A DNA stretch of 64,000 nt from Candidatus Binatia bacterium. GTDB taxonomy: Bacteria; Desulfobacterota; Binatia; UBA12015. The position numbers and the translations under genes are program-made. The stretch is from NCBI GenBank assembly GCA_036563615.1, contig DATCMB010000006.1, positions 628,149-692,148 of the forward strand, given 5' to 3'. Below are positions 34,244 to 42,466 of this stretch, piece after piece. The notes under the pieces are model-generated. The model was not told where the DNA came from and searched no databases. It saw nothing but the letters and a program-made list of their open reading frames with translations. Every line of letters starts with the position of its first letter. Position 1 is the stretch's first letter.

Positions 34244-35311
34244 ATGAGAGGTATTCGAAAGCTAGGGGTGGCCGCGGTTGCGTTGGCCGTTTCTGTGCTC
34301 GGCGCGAGCAAGAGCCACGCGCTGGTGGACGATCCGTTCACGAGCTTCACGCAGCCCGCGAACGCTCTGGTCATGCCGTTCGACGTGACGGACGACCAGG
34401 TGACCTTCCTGCTCGCGAGCAACATCGGCGGCCTGTCGCCGGTGGGTGATGCGTTCATCGCGGGCGTCACCACGCACTGGACGTTCTGGAGCGAGACCTG
34501 CGATCACCTCGCCGACGTCTTCATCTGCTTGACGCTGAACGACACGGTGGTCGTCGATCCCCGTGAGCTGTCGGCGATCGACGCCGGCAACAACCCGATC
34601 GGCCCGCAGATCGACCTCAGCGGCAACCGTGGTCTGGTCGTCGTGACGGCGTACGCGACGGACGAGATCTGCAGCGACGCGTCGGTCCGCGGCTACGAGC
34701 TGGTCGACAACGCGATCGTCGGCACCTACACCTTCGCCGACACCACCACGCAGGCGTCGTTCGGTAACGACGCGATCGGCCTCGGCACCTTCTTCGGTGA
34801 TCGCACCGAGCTGCCCGAGATCGATGCGACGGACTTCAGCCTCCAGACCTTCAACCCCGAGACGCTCGACGACTCGGTGGTGGTCCTCCTGTCGCTGCGT
34901 GAGCGTGGCGGCAGCGGCGCGTCGGCGCAGTACGAGGTTGGCCCGAACTCGTCGAACATCCGTGCGGACCTCGTGTTCTACGACAACCTCGAGATCCCGA
35001 CCTCGCTGCCCGAGGCGGACATTCGTTGCGCAAAGTTCACCTCGCTCATCCCGGGCCAGAACTCTTGCGCGGGTGGCCCGAACGCGGGTGCGCCGTGCAA
35101 TTCGAATCTTGATTGCCCGAATGGTACCTGCAGCTTCGCGCTGATTCCGCCGACCGTGTCGCTGCTCTCGTCGGGTATCCTCCGCCTGAGCAACTTCACG
35201 CCGGCCATCGGTGGCGAGACCGATCGCTTCATCTACGGCATCCACGGCCAGGCGGTCGGCAACTTCGGCGGCAGCTCGAACATGAAGTACAAGCTGACCG
35301 GCCTGTTCTGA
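34244..35311 (+). CDS. Secreted protein of unknown family with CxGGxNxGxPC cysteine motif
   Basis: 355 residues from ATG 34244 with a strong AAAGGAG site and a clear signal peptide (MRGIRKLGVAAVALAVSVLG..., cleaving near SHA-LVD). An earlier in-frame start at 34187 would precede the ribosome-binding site and is unlikely. The body is beta-rich. Near residue 285-310 it carries CAGGPNAGAPCNSNLDCPNG followed by TCS, a short motif with six cysteine-related positions that recurs in secreted proteins of deltaproteobacteria-like lineages. The strong leader signals suggest high expression. No catalytic motif is seen; a surface or extracellular structural role is possible. Confidence 0.85.
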   Translation: MRGIRKLGVAAVALAVSVLGASKSHALVDDPFTSFTQPANALVMPFDVTDDQVTFLLASNIGGLSPVGDAFIAGVTTHWTFWSETCDHLADVFICLTLNDTVVVDPRELSAIDAGNNPIGPQIDLSGNRGLVVVTAYATDEICSDASVRGYELVDNAIVGTYTFADTTTQASFGNDAIGLGTFFGDRTELPEIDATDFSLQTFNPETLDDSVVVLLSLRERGGSGASAQYEVGPNSSNIRADLVFYDNLEIPTSLPEADIRCAKFTSLIPGQNSCAGGPNAGAPCNSNLDCPNGTCSFALIPPTVSLLSSGILRLSNFTPAIGGETDRFIYGIHGQAVGNFGGSSNMKYKLTGLF

Positions 35312-35331
35312 TCTAGCTTCGGCTGGTAGAT

Positions 35332-35389
35332 GGAGCCGGCGCGAGCCGGCTCCGAGCACGGGGTCAGAGCGCAAGCTCTGGCCCCGTGC
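35332..35389 (+). terminator. Tandem GNRA-loop hairpins after the secreted-protein gene
   Basis: Two perfect or near-perfect hairpins in a row: 35332-35340 pairs with 35345-35353 (9 bp, loop GCGA), and 35356-35370 pairs with 35375-35389 (15 bp with one G-T pair, loop GCAA). Both loops are GNRA tetraloops. There is no T-tract, so this may be a hairpin barrier against RNA decay or an intergenic repeat rather than an intrinsic terminator. It lies between the secreted-protein gene and the start of the next operon. Confidence 0.55.
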
Positions 35390-35457
35390 CGTATCTGGGC
35401 CACGAGTCGAGCGCTGGTCGCAGCACCAGCCGCTCACGGCGCAAGGAGGCGGAGGAG

Positions 35458-36936
35458 TTGAGTCGGATCAAAGCCAGCCGTGGGCACGTCGCCGCGGCGT
35501 TTCTTTGTGTCGCAGCCCTCCTCGGGGCGCCCGCGTGCAGCCGCGACGGTGCGCCCGAAGGCTTCGCCCTCGGACCCGTCAAGCGCATGAACGAGGTCGA
35601 GGGCCTCGCCGGGACCTTCTCGTGGCCGTACTACACGGCGATCACCGCCCGCGGCAGCAAGGTGGTCGCCGCCTGGCTGAACCGCAACGGACCGCGCGAC
35701 CGCGACGTCGTCGTGCGCGCGTCCGCCGACGCCGGCGACACCTGGTCCGCCGAGCAGGTGATGAACGAGGGCGAGTTCGCCAGGACCGTGTCCGTCGTTC
35801 CGAAGTTCGCGCCACTCCCGCAGGGCGACGAGCTGCTGATCGTGTGGCACGCGCGGCGCAACGTCGCCGGACAGAAGTACGTGCTCGCGCGGCGCTCGGA
35901 GAACTTCGGCGCGACCTGGACGCCGGTGCAGGCGCTGAACTCCGTCACGCAGTCCTTCCTGCCCTCGGTCGACGTCGCGAGCGACGGCAACGTCGTCGTC
36001 GCGTTCAGCGACGAGCGCAACGTCAAGCGCGACATCCTCGCGAATCGCTCGCTCGACTCCGGCAAGACCTGGCTGCCCGAGGACCAGCGGGTCGATCGTC
36101 AGGCCGAAGCGGACTCCGACGCGCCGGTCGTCGTCGTCGGTGACGACGGCTGGGCCTACGTCGCCTGGGAGGAGCGTCCGCCGCGCGGCGCACCGACCGG
36201 CACGCGCGCGCACATCGCGGTCGCGGCGAGCTCCGACAAGGGTCAGACCTGGGGCGAGCCGCATCGCGTCAGCCCGCCGGGCCAGCCGGCGTCGCCGATG
36301 TGGCCCGCGCTGGTCGAGTCGAACGGTCGGCTGATCGCCGCATGGACCGGCGGCGTCACCGGCGACACCGCGAAGAGCTGGCTCTGGCTCTCGACCTCGA
36401 GCGATCGTGGCGAGACCTGGAGCAAGCCCGAGGTGGTCTTCGACGGCAGCGTGCAGACCTTCTTCCACCTGCTGTCCGACGGTCCGCACGTCTACCTCGT
36501 CTGGCACGCGGGCGACGCCGGCAAGCCGTCCGGGATCTACTTCAACGCCTCCGACGACGGCGGCGCGACGTGGCGCCATCCGTGGTCGGCGCCGCTGCGC
36601 ATCGACGATGCCGCGAGCCAGGAGGACGGCGCGCAGCATCCGCGCATGGCGGTGTACGACGGGAAGCACGTCGCGGTCACCTGGCAGGAAGACGTGAAGA
36701 AGATCCTGCTCAAGACCTCCGACGACGGCGGCCGCACCTGGACGAGCAAGGCGACGGAGATCGCGGTCGCCGACCAGAAGAAGACGCTGCGCTACCCGCA
36801 GGTCGCGCTGAGCAGCGCCGGCGCGTTCGTCCTCTGGGAGTCGTGGACCGACATGACGGGCGTGCGCAAGAGCCTCGCCGACCTCGACAAGCCGACGCCG
36901 CGCGACGTCTTCGTACGCGGGGTGAAGCGGCGCTGA
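35458..36936 (+). CDS. Exported Asp-box (BNR) repeat protein, sialidase-like fold
   Basis: 492 residues from TTG 35458, chosen because AAGGAGG (35443-35449) sits 8 bp before it; GTG 35386 lies inside the hairpin above. A signal peptide ends at GAPAC, possibly a weak lipobox. Seven Asp-boxes (S-x-D-x-G-x-T-W type, e.g. SADAGDTW, SSDKGQTW, SDDGGRTW) indicate a beta-propeller of the sialidase type. The sialidase Arg-Ile-Pro motif is not seen, so hydrolytic activity is doubtful; a glycan-binding or structural role is likelier. It is the first gene of a long coupled operon. Confidence 0.85.
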   Translation: MSRIKASRGHVAAAFLCVAALLGAPACSRDGAPEGFALGPVKRMNEVEGLAGTFSWPYYTAITARGSKVVAAWLNRNGPRDRDVVVRASADAGDTWSAEQVMNEGEFARTVSVVPKFAPLPQGDELLIVWHARRNVAGQKYVLARRSENFGATWTPVQALNSVTQSFLPSVDVASDGNVVVAFSDERNVKRDILANRSLDSGKTWLPEDQRVDRQAEADSDAPVVVVGDDGWAYVAWEERPPRGAPTGTRAHIAVAASSDKGQTWGEPHRVSPPGQPASPMWPALVESNGRLIAAWTGGVTGDTAKSWLWLSTSSDRGETWSKPEVVFDGSVQTFFHLLSDGPHVYLVWHAGDAGKPSGIYFNASDDGGATWRHPWSAPLRIDDAASQEDGAQHPRMAVYDGKHVAVTWQEDVKKILLKTSDDGGRTWTSKATEIAVADQKKTLRYPQVALSSAGAFVLWESWTDMTGVRKSLADLDKPTPRDVFVRGVKRR

Positions 36937-38789
36937 GACGCGGCCCGGAGGCGCTGCTCGTCGCGGCGGTGCTGCTGCTCGCGGCGCTGCTGCGTCTCTA
37001 CCACCTCGACGCCGGCTGGTTCGGCGCCGACCAGGCGCGCGACCTCGCGTGGGCGGAGCGCATCGCGAGCGGCGGACCGTACCCCACGGTCGGGCCGCTG
37101 ATGCGCAACCGCTTCCACCTGGGCGCGCTCTACTACTGGTTCTGGGCGGTTCCGTCGTTCGTCAGCGCGGAGCCGCTCGCGGCCTACGCGTGGGCTGCGC
37201 TGCTCGGCACGGCGGCGGTCTTCGCGACGTGGTGGCTCACGCGACGCCTCGCCGGACCGGTCGCGGCGCTGGTCGCCGCCGCGTGGCTCGCGGCGGGCCC
37301 GATCGCCGTGCTCGACGCGCGCATCGCCTGGGCGCCGGCCGCGCTGCCGCCGTGGACGGCGCTGCTGCTCGTCCTGGCGACGTCGTTCCTCGCCACACCG
37401 TCGACCGCGCGCGCCGCGGCGCTGCTCTTCGTCGCGGCGCTCGGCACGCAGCTCCACCTCGGCGCCGCGCCGGCGACGCTGCTCGCGGGCGTGGCGGTGC
37501 TGTGGCGCGGACGCGCGCTCGGCGTGCGCGGCCTCGCGCTCGCGGGCGCGGCGGGCGCGCTGCCGCTGCTGCCGATGCTGCTCGCGCTGCGCGAGCCGCT
37601 GCCCGCCGCTGCCGCCGCCGCGGCAGCGAGTGATCCGTGGTCGCATCGCATCGTCGACCTGCTGCTCCTCGGGCAGCGCGTGCTCGTCGGTCTCACGCCG
37701 GCGGACCGTCCGCGCGCGCTCGACGCGTGGCTCACGATCGAGGGCGCGAGCATGGCGCTGACGATCGCGGCCGCGTGCTTCGCGCTCGTCCGTCCGCCGC
37801 GCGCCGAGCGCTCCGCACAGGTGCGCTTCGTCGCGTTTCTTTTCTTTGCTTGTCTCGGCGCGGTGGCGCTGCTGCCGGCCGAAGCCTGGTGCTACTACCT
37901 CGACACCACGCTCGTGCCCGGCGCGATCGCGATCGGCATCGCGTGGCAGGCGGCGTGGCGTTTCGGCGCCGCGCGCTGGCTGCTCGGCGCGGTCGTGGTC
38001 GCGCGCGGCGTGCTGCTGCTGTGGTGGATCCAGTCCGCGGCGACGAGCGGCTTCGTCGCGGCGAACCTCGACTACCTGCGCCTCGGCGGTCCGCGTCCCG
38101 TCGCGCCCGACGCGCGCGCGCGCCTTGCGAACGTCGCCACCAAGCGCGAGATCGCGCGCATCCTGACCCAGGAGCTCGCGATCCCGCTCGAGCGGCTGTG
38201 GCACGACGTGCACGGCAGCGGCTTTGCGGACGTCGACACCGACAACGGCTTCTTCCTGCGCCGCGCGGCGGCCGACGCGATCTCGTCGCGACGCGCCGAG
38301 GACCGTGGCCTGAGCGCGCTCGTCACCTACCGCGGCGACTTCCCGCCCGAGTGGCTCGCGCGCATGGGCGAGCCGCACGTCGTCGGCCCGCTCGAGGTGC
38401 GCGGCTACCGTCCGGCGATCGCCGCGCGCGAGGCGCAGATGACGAATTGTGGTGACGCGCCGGCGCCGCTGCCCGCGACTCTGCCGCCCGATCCCCTCGC
38501 GTACGGCTCGGGCGAGCCGGCGTGGCCTGCGTGGCCGTGCGCCGCGCCGGCCGTCGCGGCGCCGGTCGCACCGCGCGCGGACGCGACCGTGCGGATCTTC
38601 GCGCGCACCGAGGGGGCGGCGCGCGTCGTCGACGTGCGCTCCGAGCCGCCGGGGACGCCGCAGGTGAGCGCCGCGCCCGGCGCGGGCGTCGGCATCGAGC
38701 TGCCGTCCGACGCGGCGCGGCTCACCGTCCGGCTCGAGGTCGACGGGCCCGCGCGCCTCGACCTGGTCGAGCTGCACGGGGTGCGGTAA
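36933..38789 (+). CDS. GT39-like polytopic glycosyltransferase
   Basis: About 618 residues. Multi-spanning inner-membrane protein of the GT39/ArnT/PMT type, which uses lipid-linked sugars on the periplasmic side. The first loop has YHLDAGWFGADQARDLAWAERI (the family's acidic active-site region after helix 1), followed by HLGALYYWFWAVPSF and about ten helices; a C-terminal periplasmic domain (about 400-618) follows. No ATG, GTG or TTG lies near the first helix; CTG 36933 overlaps the previous stop as CTGA and is preceded by GGGGTGA, so it is the likely start. It precedes the KAS III-like gene by 7 bp. Confidence 0.78.
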   Translation: MRRGPEALLVAAVLLLAALLRLYHLDAGWFGADQARDLAWAERIASGGPYPTVGPLMRNRFHLGALYYWFWAVPSFVSAEPLAAYAWAALLGTAAVFATWWLTRRLAGPVAALVAAAWLAAGPIAVLDARIAWAPAALPPWTALLLVLATSFLATPSTARAAALLFVAALGTQLHLGAAPATLLAGVAVLWRGRALGVRGLALAGAAGALPLLPMLLALREPLPAAAAAAAASDPWSHRIVDLLLLGQRVLVGLTPADRPRALDAWLTIEGASMALTIAAACFALVRPPRAERSAQVRFVAFLFFACLGAVALLPAEAWCYYLDTTLVPGAIAIGIAWQAAWRFGAARWLLGAVVVARGVLLLWWIQSAATSGFVAANLDYLRLGGPRPVAPDARARLANVATKREIARILTQELAIPLERLWHDVHGSGFADVDTDNGFFLRRAAADAISSRRAEDRGLSALVTYRGDFPPEWLARMGEPHVVGPLEVRGYRPAIAAREAQMTNCGDAPAPLPATLPPDPLAYGSGEPAWPAWPCAAPAVAAPVAPRADATVRIFARTEGAARVVDVRSEPPGTPQVSAAPGAGVGIELPSDAARLTVRLEVDGPARLDLVELHGVR

Positions 38790-38796
38790 GGAGTCG

Positions 38797-39783
38797 GTGT
38801 TGCGCTCGCGTTTTGCCGGGGTGGGGGGCGCGCTGCCCGCGCGCGTGGTGCCGAACGCCGAGCTCGAGGCGCGCCTCGGCGTCGACCCGGGCTGGATCGA
38901 AGGCCGCACCGGCGTGTGCGAGCGCCGCGTGCTGACCCCCGAGGAGCCGCTCGTCGAGCTCGCCGAGCGCGCGGCGCGCGACGCGCTGCACGACGCGGGG
39001 ATCGCGCCCGCGGAGCTCGACGCGATCGTCGTCGCCACGACGTCGGCGCCGTACCTCTTTCCGTCGCTCGCCTGCCTGCTGCACGCGCGCCTCGGGCTCG
39101 GGACGCAGCCGGCGTTCGACCTCGCGGCCGCGTGCGCGGGCTTCCCGTACGCGCTCACGGTCGCGGACCAGGCGATCCGCGCCGGCGACCATCGCCGCGT
39201 GCTCGTGGTCGGCGCCGACGGGCTCTCGGCGTACTGCGAGCCGACGGATCGCTCGACGGTCGCGCTGTTCGGCGACGGCGCCGGTGCGGCCGTGCTGGTC
39301 GCCGAGCCGGCGGACGACGCGAAGCCGCGCGGCATCCTCGCGTCACGCCTGCGCGCGCTCGGCGCGCAGTGGGAGATCCTCTACGTCCCGGCCGGCGCGC
39401 GTCGCGTCGAGGACCTGGAGCGCGAAGGCGCGGACTTTTGGATGCGCATGCGCGGCCAGGAGGTGTTCCGCCTCGCGGTCGAGCAACTCGTCGCGCTGAC
39501 CCGTGAGGCGCTCGCCACCGCCCAGCTCGGGCCCGACGACGTCGCGCTGCTCGTGCCGCACCAGGCGAACGTGCGGATCATCCGCATGATGATCGCGCAG
39601 CTCGGCATCCCCGAGGAGCGGGTCGGCATCAACCTCGACCGCTGCGGCAACACCTCGGCGGCGTCGATTCCGCTCGCGCTGCGCGACGCGCTCGACCAGG
39701 GACGTCTGCGCGCGGGCGACGTCCTCGTGCTCAACGCCGTCGGCGGCGGCATGACGGCGGGCGCGATCGTCGCGCGGTGGTAG
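38797..39783 (+). CDS. 3-oxoacyl-ACP synthase III (FabH)-like condensing enzyme
   Basis: 328-residue thiolase-fold condensing enzyme. The FabH triad is complete: Cys113 in AAACAGFPYAL, His255 in LVPHQANVR and Asn285 in RCGNTSAAS. GAGAAVLV and the C-terminal GGGMTAGAIV loop are also typical. FabH starts fatty-acid synthesis, but many relatives make or transfer special acyl groups. Its place at the head of a glycan operon suggests a role in acyl decoration of the glycan or of a lipid anchor (inference). AAGGAG (38788-38793) favours TTG 38800 over GTG 38797 by spacing; the difference is one residue. Confidence 0.9.
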   Translation: MLRSRFAGVGGALPARVVPNAELEARLGVDPGWIEGRTGVCERRVLTPEEPLVELAERAARDALHDAGIAPAELDAIVVATTSAPYLFPSLACLLHARLGLGTQPAFDLAAACAGFPYALTVADQAIRAGDHRRVLVVGADGLSAYCEPTDRSTVALFGDGAGAAVLVAEPADDAKPRGILASRLRALGAQWEILYVPAGARRVEDLEREGADFWMRMRGQEVFRLAVEQLVALTREALATAQLGPDDVALLVPHQANVRIIRMMIAQLGIPEERVGINLDRCGNTSAASIPLALRDALDQGRLRAGDVLVLNAVGGGMTAGAIVARW

Positions 39784-42434
39784 GACGCGGCGCGCCGCGC
39801 CACCGCGGCGTCGCTGCCGCGCTGCTGCTCGTCGTCCTGGTCGCAGCGGCGTTCGCCGACGTGCTGCTCGGCGGACGCACGCTGTCGCCGGCGCCGTTCG
39901 TGCCCGGGGTGACGCCGTCGGGTCCGTACGATGCGCCGCCACCGTCGCCGACCGCGCTGCGCGACCTCGAGGGCGGCGCCTGGGTCGACGAGCCGGCGCC
40001 GTACCTCGTGCACCGCGCGCTCGCCGACGGTCGCCTGCCGCTGTGGAACGACGGCGTCGGGCTCGGCGCGCCGCTCGCGGCGAACCCGAACATGGCGGCC
40101 TGGTCGCCGCTGCAGCTGCTGCCGAACCTCCATCCGACGCCGCTCGTGCAGGACGTCGCCTGGGTGCTGCGCGTCTGGGTGCTGGCGCTCGCGACCTGGC
40201 TGCTCGCGACGGCGCTCGGCTGCGGCTTCTGGGCGTCGGTCGTCGCCGCGGCGGCGCTCGCGCTCTCCGGGCAGACGCTCGACTGGGTCGTGCACCACCC
40301 GCTCAACACCGACGCGTTCGTCCCCGCGGCGCTCGCGGCGGCGCTGGGGCTGCTGCGCGGCGAGCGCCGCGCGCTGCCGGCGCTCGCGCTGCTGGTCGCG
40401 GCGGCCCTGCTCGGCGTCAAGCCGCAGAGCGCGCTGACCTCGGCGCTGTTCGCGGTGCCGCTGCTCGTCGCGGCAATGCTCGACGAGCCCTCATCCACGG
40501 GGCGTCGCGTGACCCGGGGCGCGGGGCTGGTCGTCGCCGGCGTGCTGCTGGGTGCAGCGCTCGCGGCGTGCGCGCTCGTTCCGGCGCTCGAGAGCTACCT
40601 CGGGGCGAGCGGTCTCGTGCGCGCCGGGCGCACGACGCAGTCGGAGTGGACGCTCGCCCCATCGACGCTGCCGGAACTCGTCGGTCGCTGGGCGCTGCGT
40701 CTCGTTGCCGGCGACGTGCCGCCCGCCGCGGGACCGCCGCACGCCGGACTCGTCGTCCTCGTGCTTGCGGTCGTGGGCGCCGTTCGCGCGCGCCAGCGCG
40801 CGGTCACCTGGGTGCTGGTCGCGACCGTCGTGCTCTACCTCGCGCGCATCTTCGGCGCGCTGCCGATCCCGCTCGCCGGCGTGCCGCTGCTGGGCTCGAT
40901 CAACTACGTCAAGTATTGCTTTCCGCTCTACCTGTCGCTGGCCCTGCTCGCCGCGCTCGCGCTCACGCCGGCGGAGGAGGGGAGGCGGTTCGCGGTCCGC
41001 TCGCGCGGCGGCTGGCGCGTGCTGCTCGGCGCGCTCGCCGTCGTCGAGCTGCTCGTCCTCGCGCAGCGACCGCGTCCGCAGCGCGTGGATCCGTACCGTC
41101 CCGCGCCGTACGTCGAGGCGCTGCGCGCGCTCGTCGCGCTGCACGGCGGACGCATCACCGGACCGGTCACGCTCGCGCCACCACTCGTCTCGAGCGTGCT
41201 CGGCTTTCGCGACCTGCGCGCGATCGACGTGCTGACGCCGCGCGACGCCTGGGAGACGATCGGCCAGCTCGTCGCGCCGAGCGAGGGCGTGGTGTGGATC
41301 CTCGCCGACCCCGACCCACTCGTCGCCGCGACGTCGCCGGGCGCGAGCGTCGTCGACCTGCGCTGGATCCTCGCGCGCGCAGAGCTCACGGAAGAGCGCC
41401 TGCTCGATGTCGTGCGCTCGCAGACCTCCACGCGACGTCTGCTGCGGCTGTTCTCGACGCTCGACGTCTACCGCATCGACACCGCGTCGCTCGGCGGCGG
41501 GCTGCACGAGGCGCACGGCGACCGGCGCTTCCACTGGACGTGCGCGACGCCGTGCCGCTTCGCGCTCGAGCTCGAGGAGGCGCCGCGCGCGTTCGCGGCC
41601 GGCTTCGCGGCCCGCGAGCCGCTCGAGGCGACGGTCGAGCTGCGTCTGCGCACGCGCGACGGCGAGCGCAGCGAGCGCGCGACGCTCGTCCTCGGCGAGG
41701 ACGCGGCGTGGCAGGACGTCTGGCTCGACGGCGTCGGGCAGGGTTCGCGCGGCAGCCCGGCGACCGCCGCCGCCGCGCAACCGTTCGGTCCCGCCACGGT
41801 CGAGATCGAGGTGCGCTCGACGCGGCCGGGCACCGTGTTCGTCGGCGGCATCGGTCCGACGCCGGGCAAGGCGGCGGAGGAGGCGGAGGCGCAGGCCGAG
41901 CTCGCGTTCCGGCGCCGCGCCCTCGAGCGTCTCGCGCTGCGCTACCGCGACGACCTGGCGCTGATCTACGAGAACCGCGCCGCGCTCGGCGAGGCGTGGC
42001 TCGCGAGCGCCGTCGGGCGTGCACGCGATCTCGACGAGGTGCGCGCCTGCTTGCTCGCGCATCCGGACCGCGCCGTCGCCTGCGTCGCCGAGCCGGAGCG
42101 GGTGCCGAGCGCGCCGTTCGCCGGTGCGGCGCCGGGCGAGGTCCGCGTGCGCGCGTCGCGCGACGATGCGCTGACCATCGAGGCAAGCGTCCCGCGCGAC
42201 GCTCTGCTGGTCGTCGCGCGCCTGCACGCTCCCGGCTGGTCCGCCGCGGTCGACGGGAAAGAGGTCGAGATCCTGCGCGTCAATGGCGCCATGATGGGCG
42301 TCGTCGTGCCGGCGGGCGAGCACCGCGTCGAGCTGCGCTACCGGCCGCGCTCGCTCGTCGTCGGCGCTTCGGTGTCGGCGCTCGCGGCGCTCGTCGTGCT
42401 CACGCTCGCGGTCCGTCGCAAGGCCGCAATTTGA
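39777..42434 (+). CDS. Large polytopic membrane protein, YfhO-like
   Basis: 885 residues from GTG 39777 (overlaps the KAS III stop by 7 bp). The N-terminal half has about twelve helices with the YfhO/GT-C-like layout: PYLVHRALADGRLPLWNDGVGLGAPLAANPNMAAWSPLQLL is the characteristic loop. The C-terminal half (about 460-850) is a soluble domain, and a final helix (about 860-878) returns to the membrane. YfhO relatives are linked to glycosylation of lipoteichoic acid in Gram-positives; here a periplasmic sugar transfer is plausible. Length is typical for the family. Confidence 0.78.
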   Translation: MVGRGAPRHRGVAAALLLVVLVAAAFADVLLGGRTLSPAPFVPGVTPSGPYDAPPPSPTALRDLEGGAWVDEPAPYLVHRALADGRLPLWNDGVGLGAPLAANPNMAAWSPLQLLPNLHPTPLVQDVAWVLRVWVLALATWLLATALGCGFWASVVAAAALALSGQTLDWVVHHPLNTDAFVPAALAAALGLLRGERRALPALALLVAAALLGVKPQSALTSALFAVPLLVAAMLDEPSSTGRRVTRGAGLVVAGVLLGAALAACALVPALESYLGASGLVRAGRTTQSEWTLAPSTLPELVGRWALRLVAGDVPPAAGPPHAGLVVLVLAVVGAVRARQRAVTWVLVATVVLYLARIFGALPIPLAGVPLLGSINYVKYCFPLYLSLALLAALALTPAEEGRRFAVRSRGGWRVLLGALAVVELLVLAQRPRPQRVDPYRPAPYVEALRALVALHGGRITGPVTLAPPLVSSVLGFRDLRAIDVLTPRDAWETIGQLVAPSEGVVWILADPDPLVAATSPGASVVDLRWILARAELTEERLLDVVRSQTSTRRLLRLFSTLDVYRIDTASLGGGLHEAHGDRRFHWTCATPCRFALELEEAPRAFAAGFAAREPLEATVELRLRTRDGERSERATLVLGEDAAWQDVWLDGVGQGSRGSPATAAAAQPFGPATVEIEVRSTRPGTVFVGGIGPTPGKAAEEAEAQAELAFRRRALERLALRYRDDLALIYENRAALGEAWLASAVGRARDLDEVRACLLAHPDRAVACVAEPERVPSAPFAGAAPGEVRVRASRDDALTIEASVPRDALLVVARLHAPGWSAAVDGKEVEILRVNGAMMGVVVPAGEHRVELRYRPRSLVVGASVSALAALVVLTLAVRRKAAI

Positions 42435-42466
42435 AGGGTCATTCGAGCGTGGCTAGACTTCGCGCG

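Noticed and set aside
36792-39335. An 847-residue minus-strand reading frame
   Set aside because: Opposite the GT39-like and KAS III-like genes; no conserved features, composition typical of a shadow.
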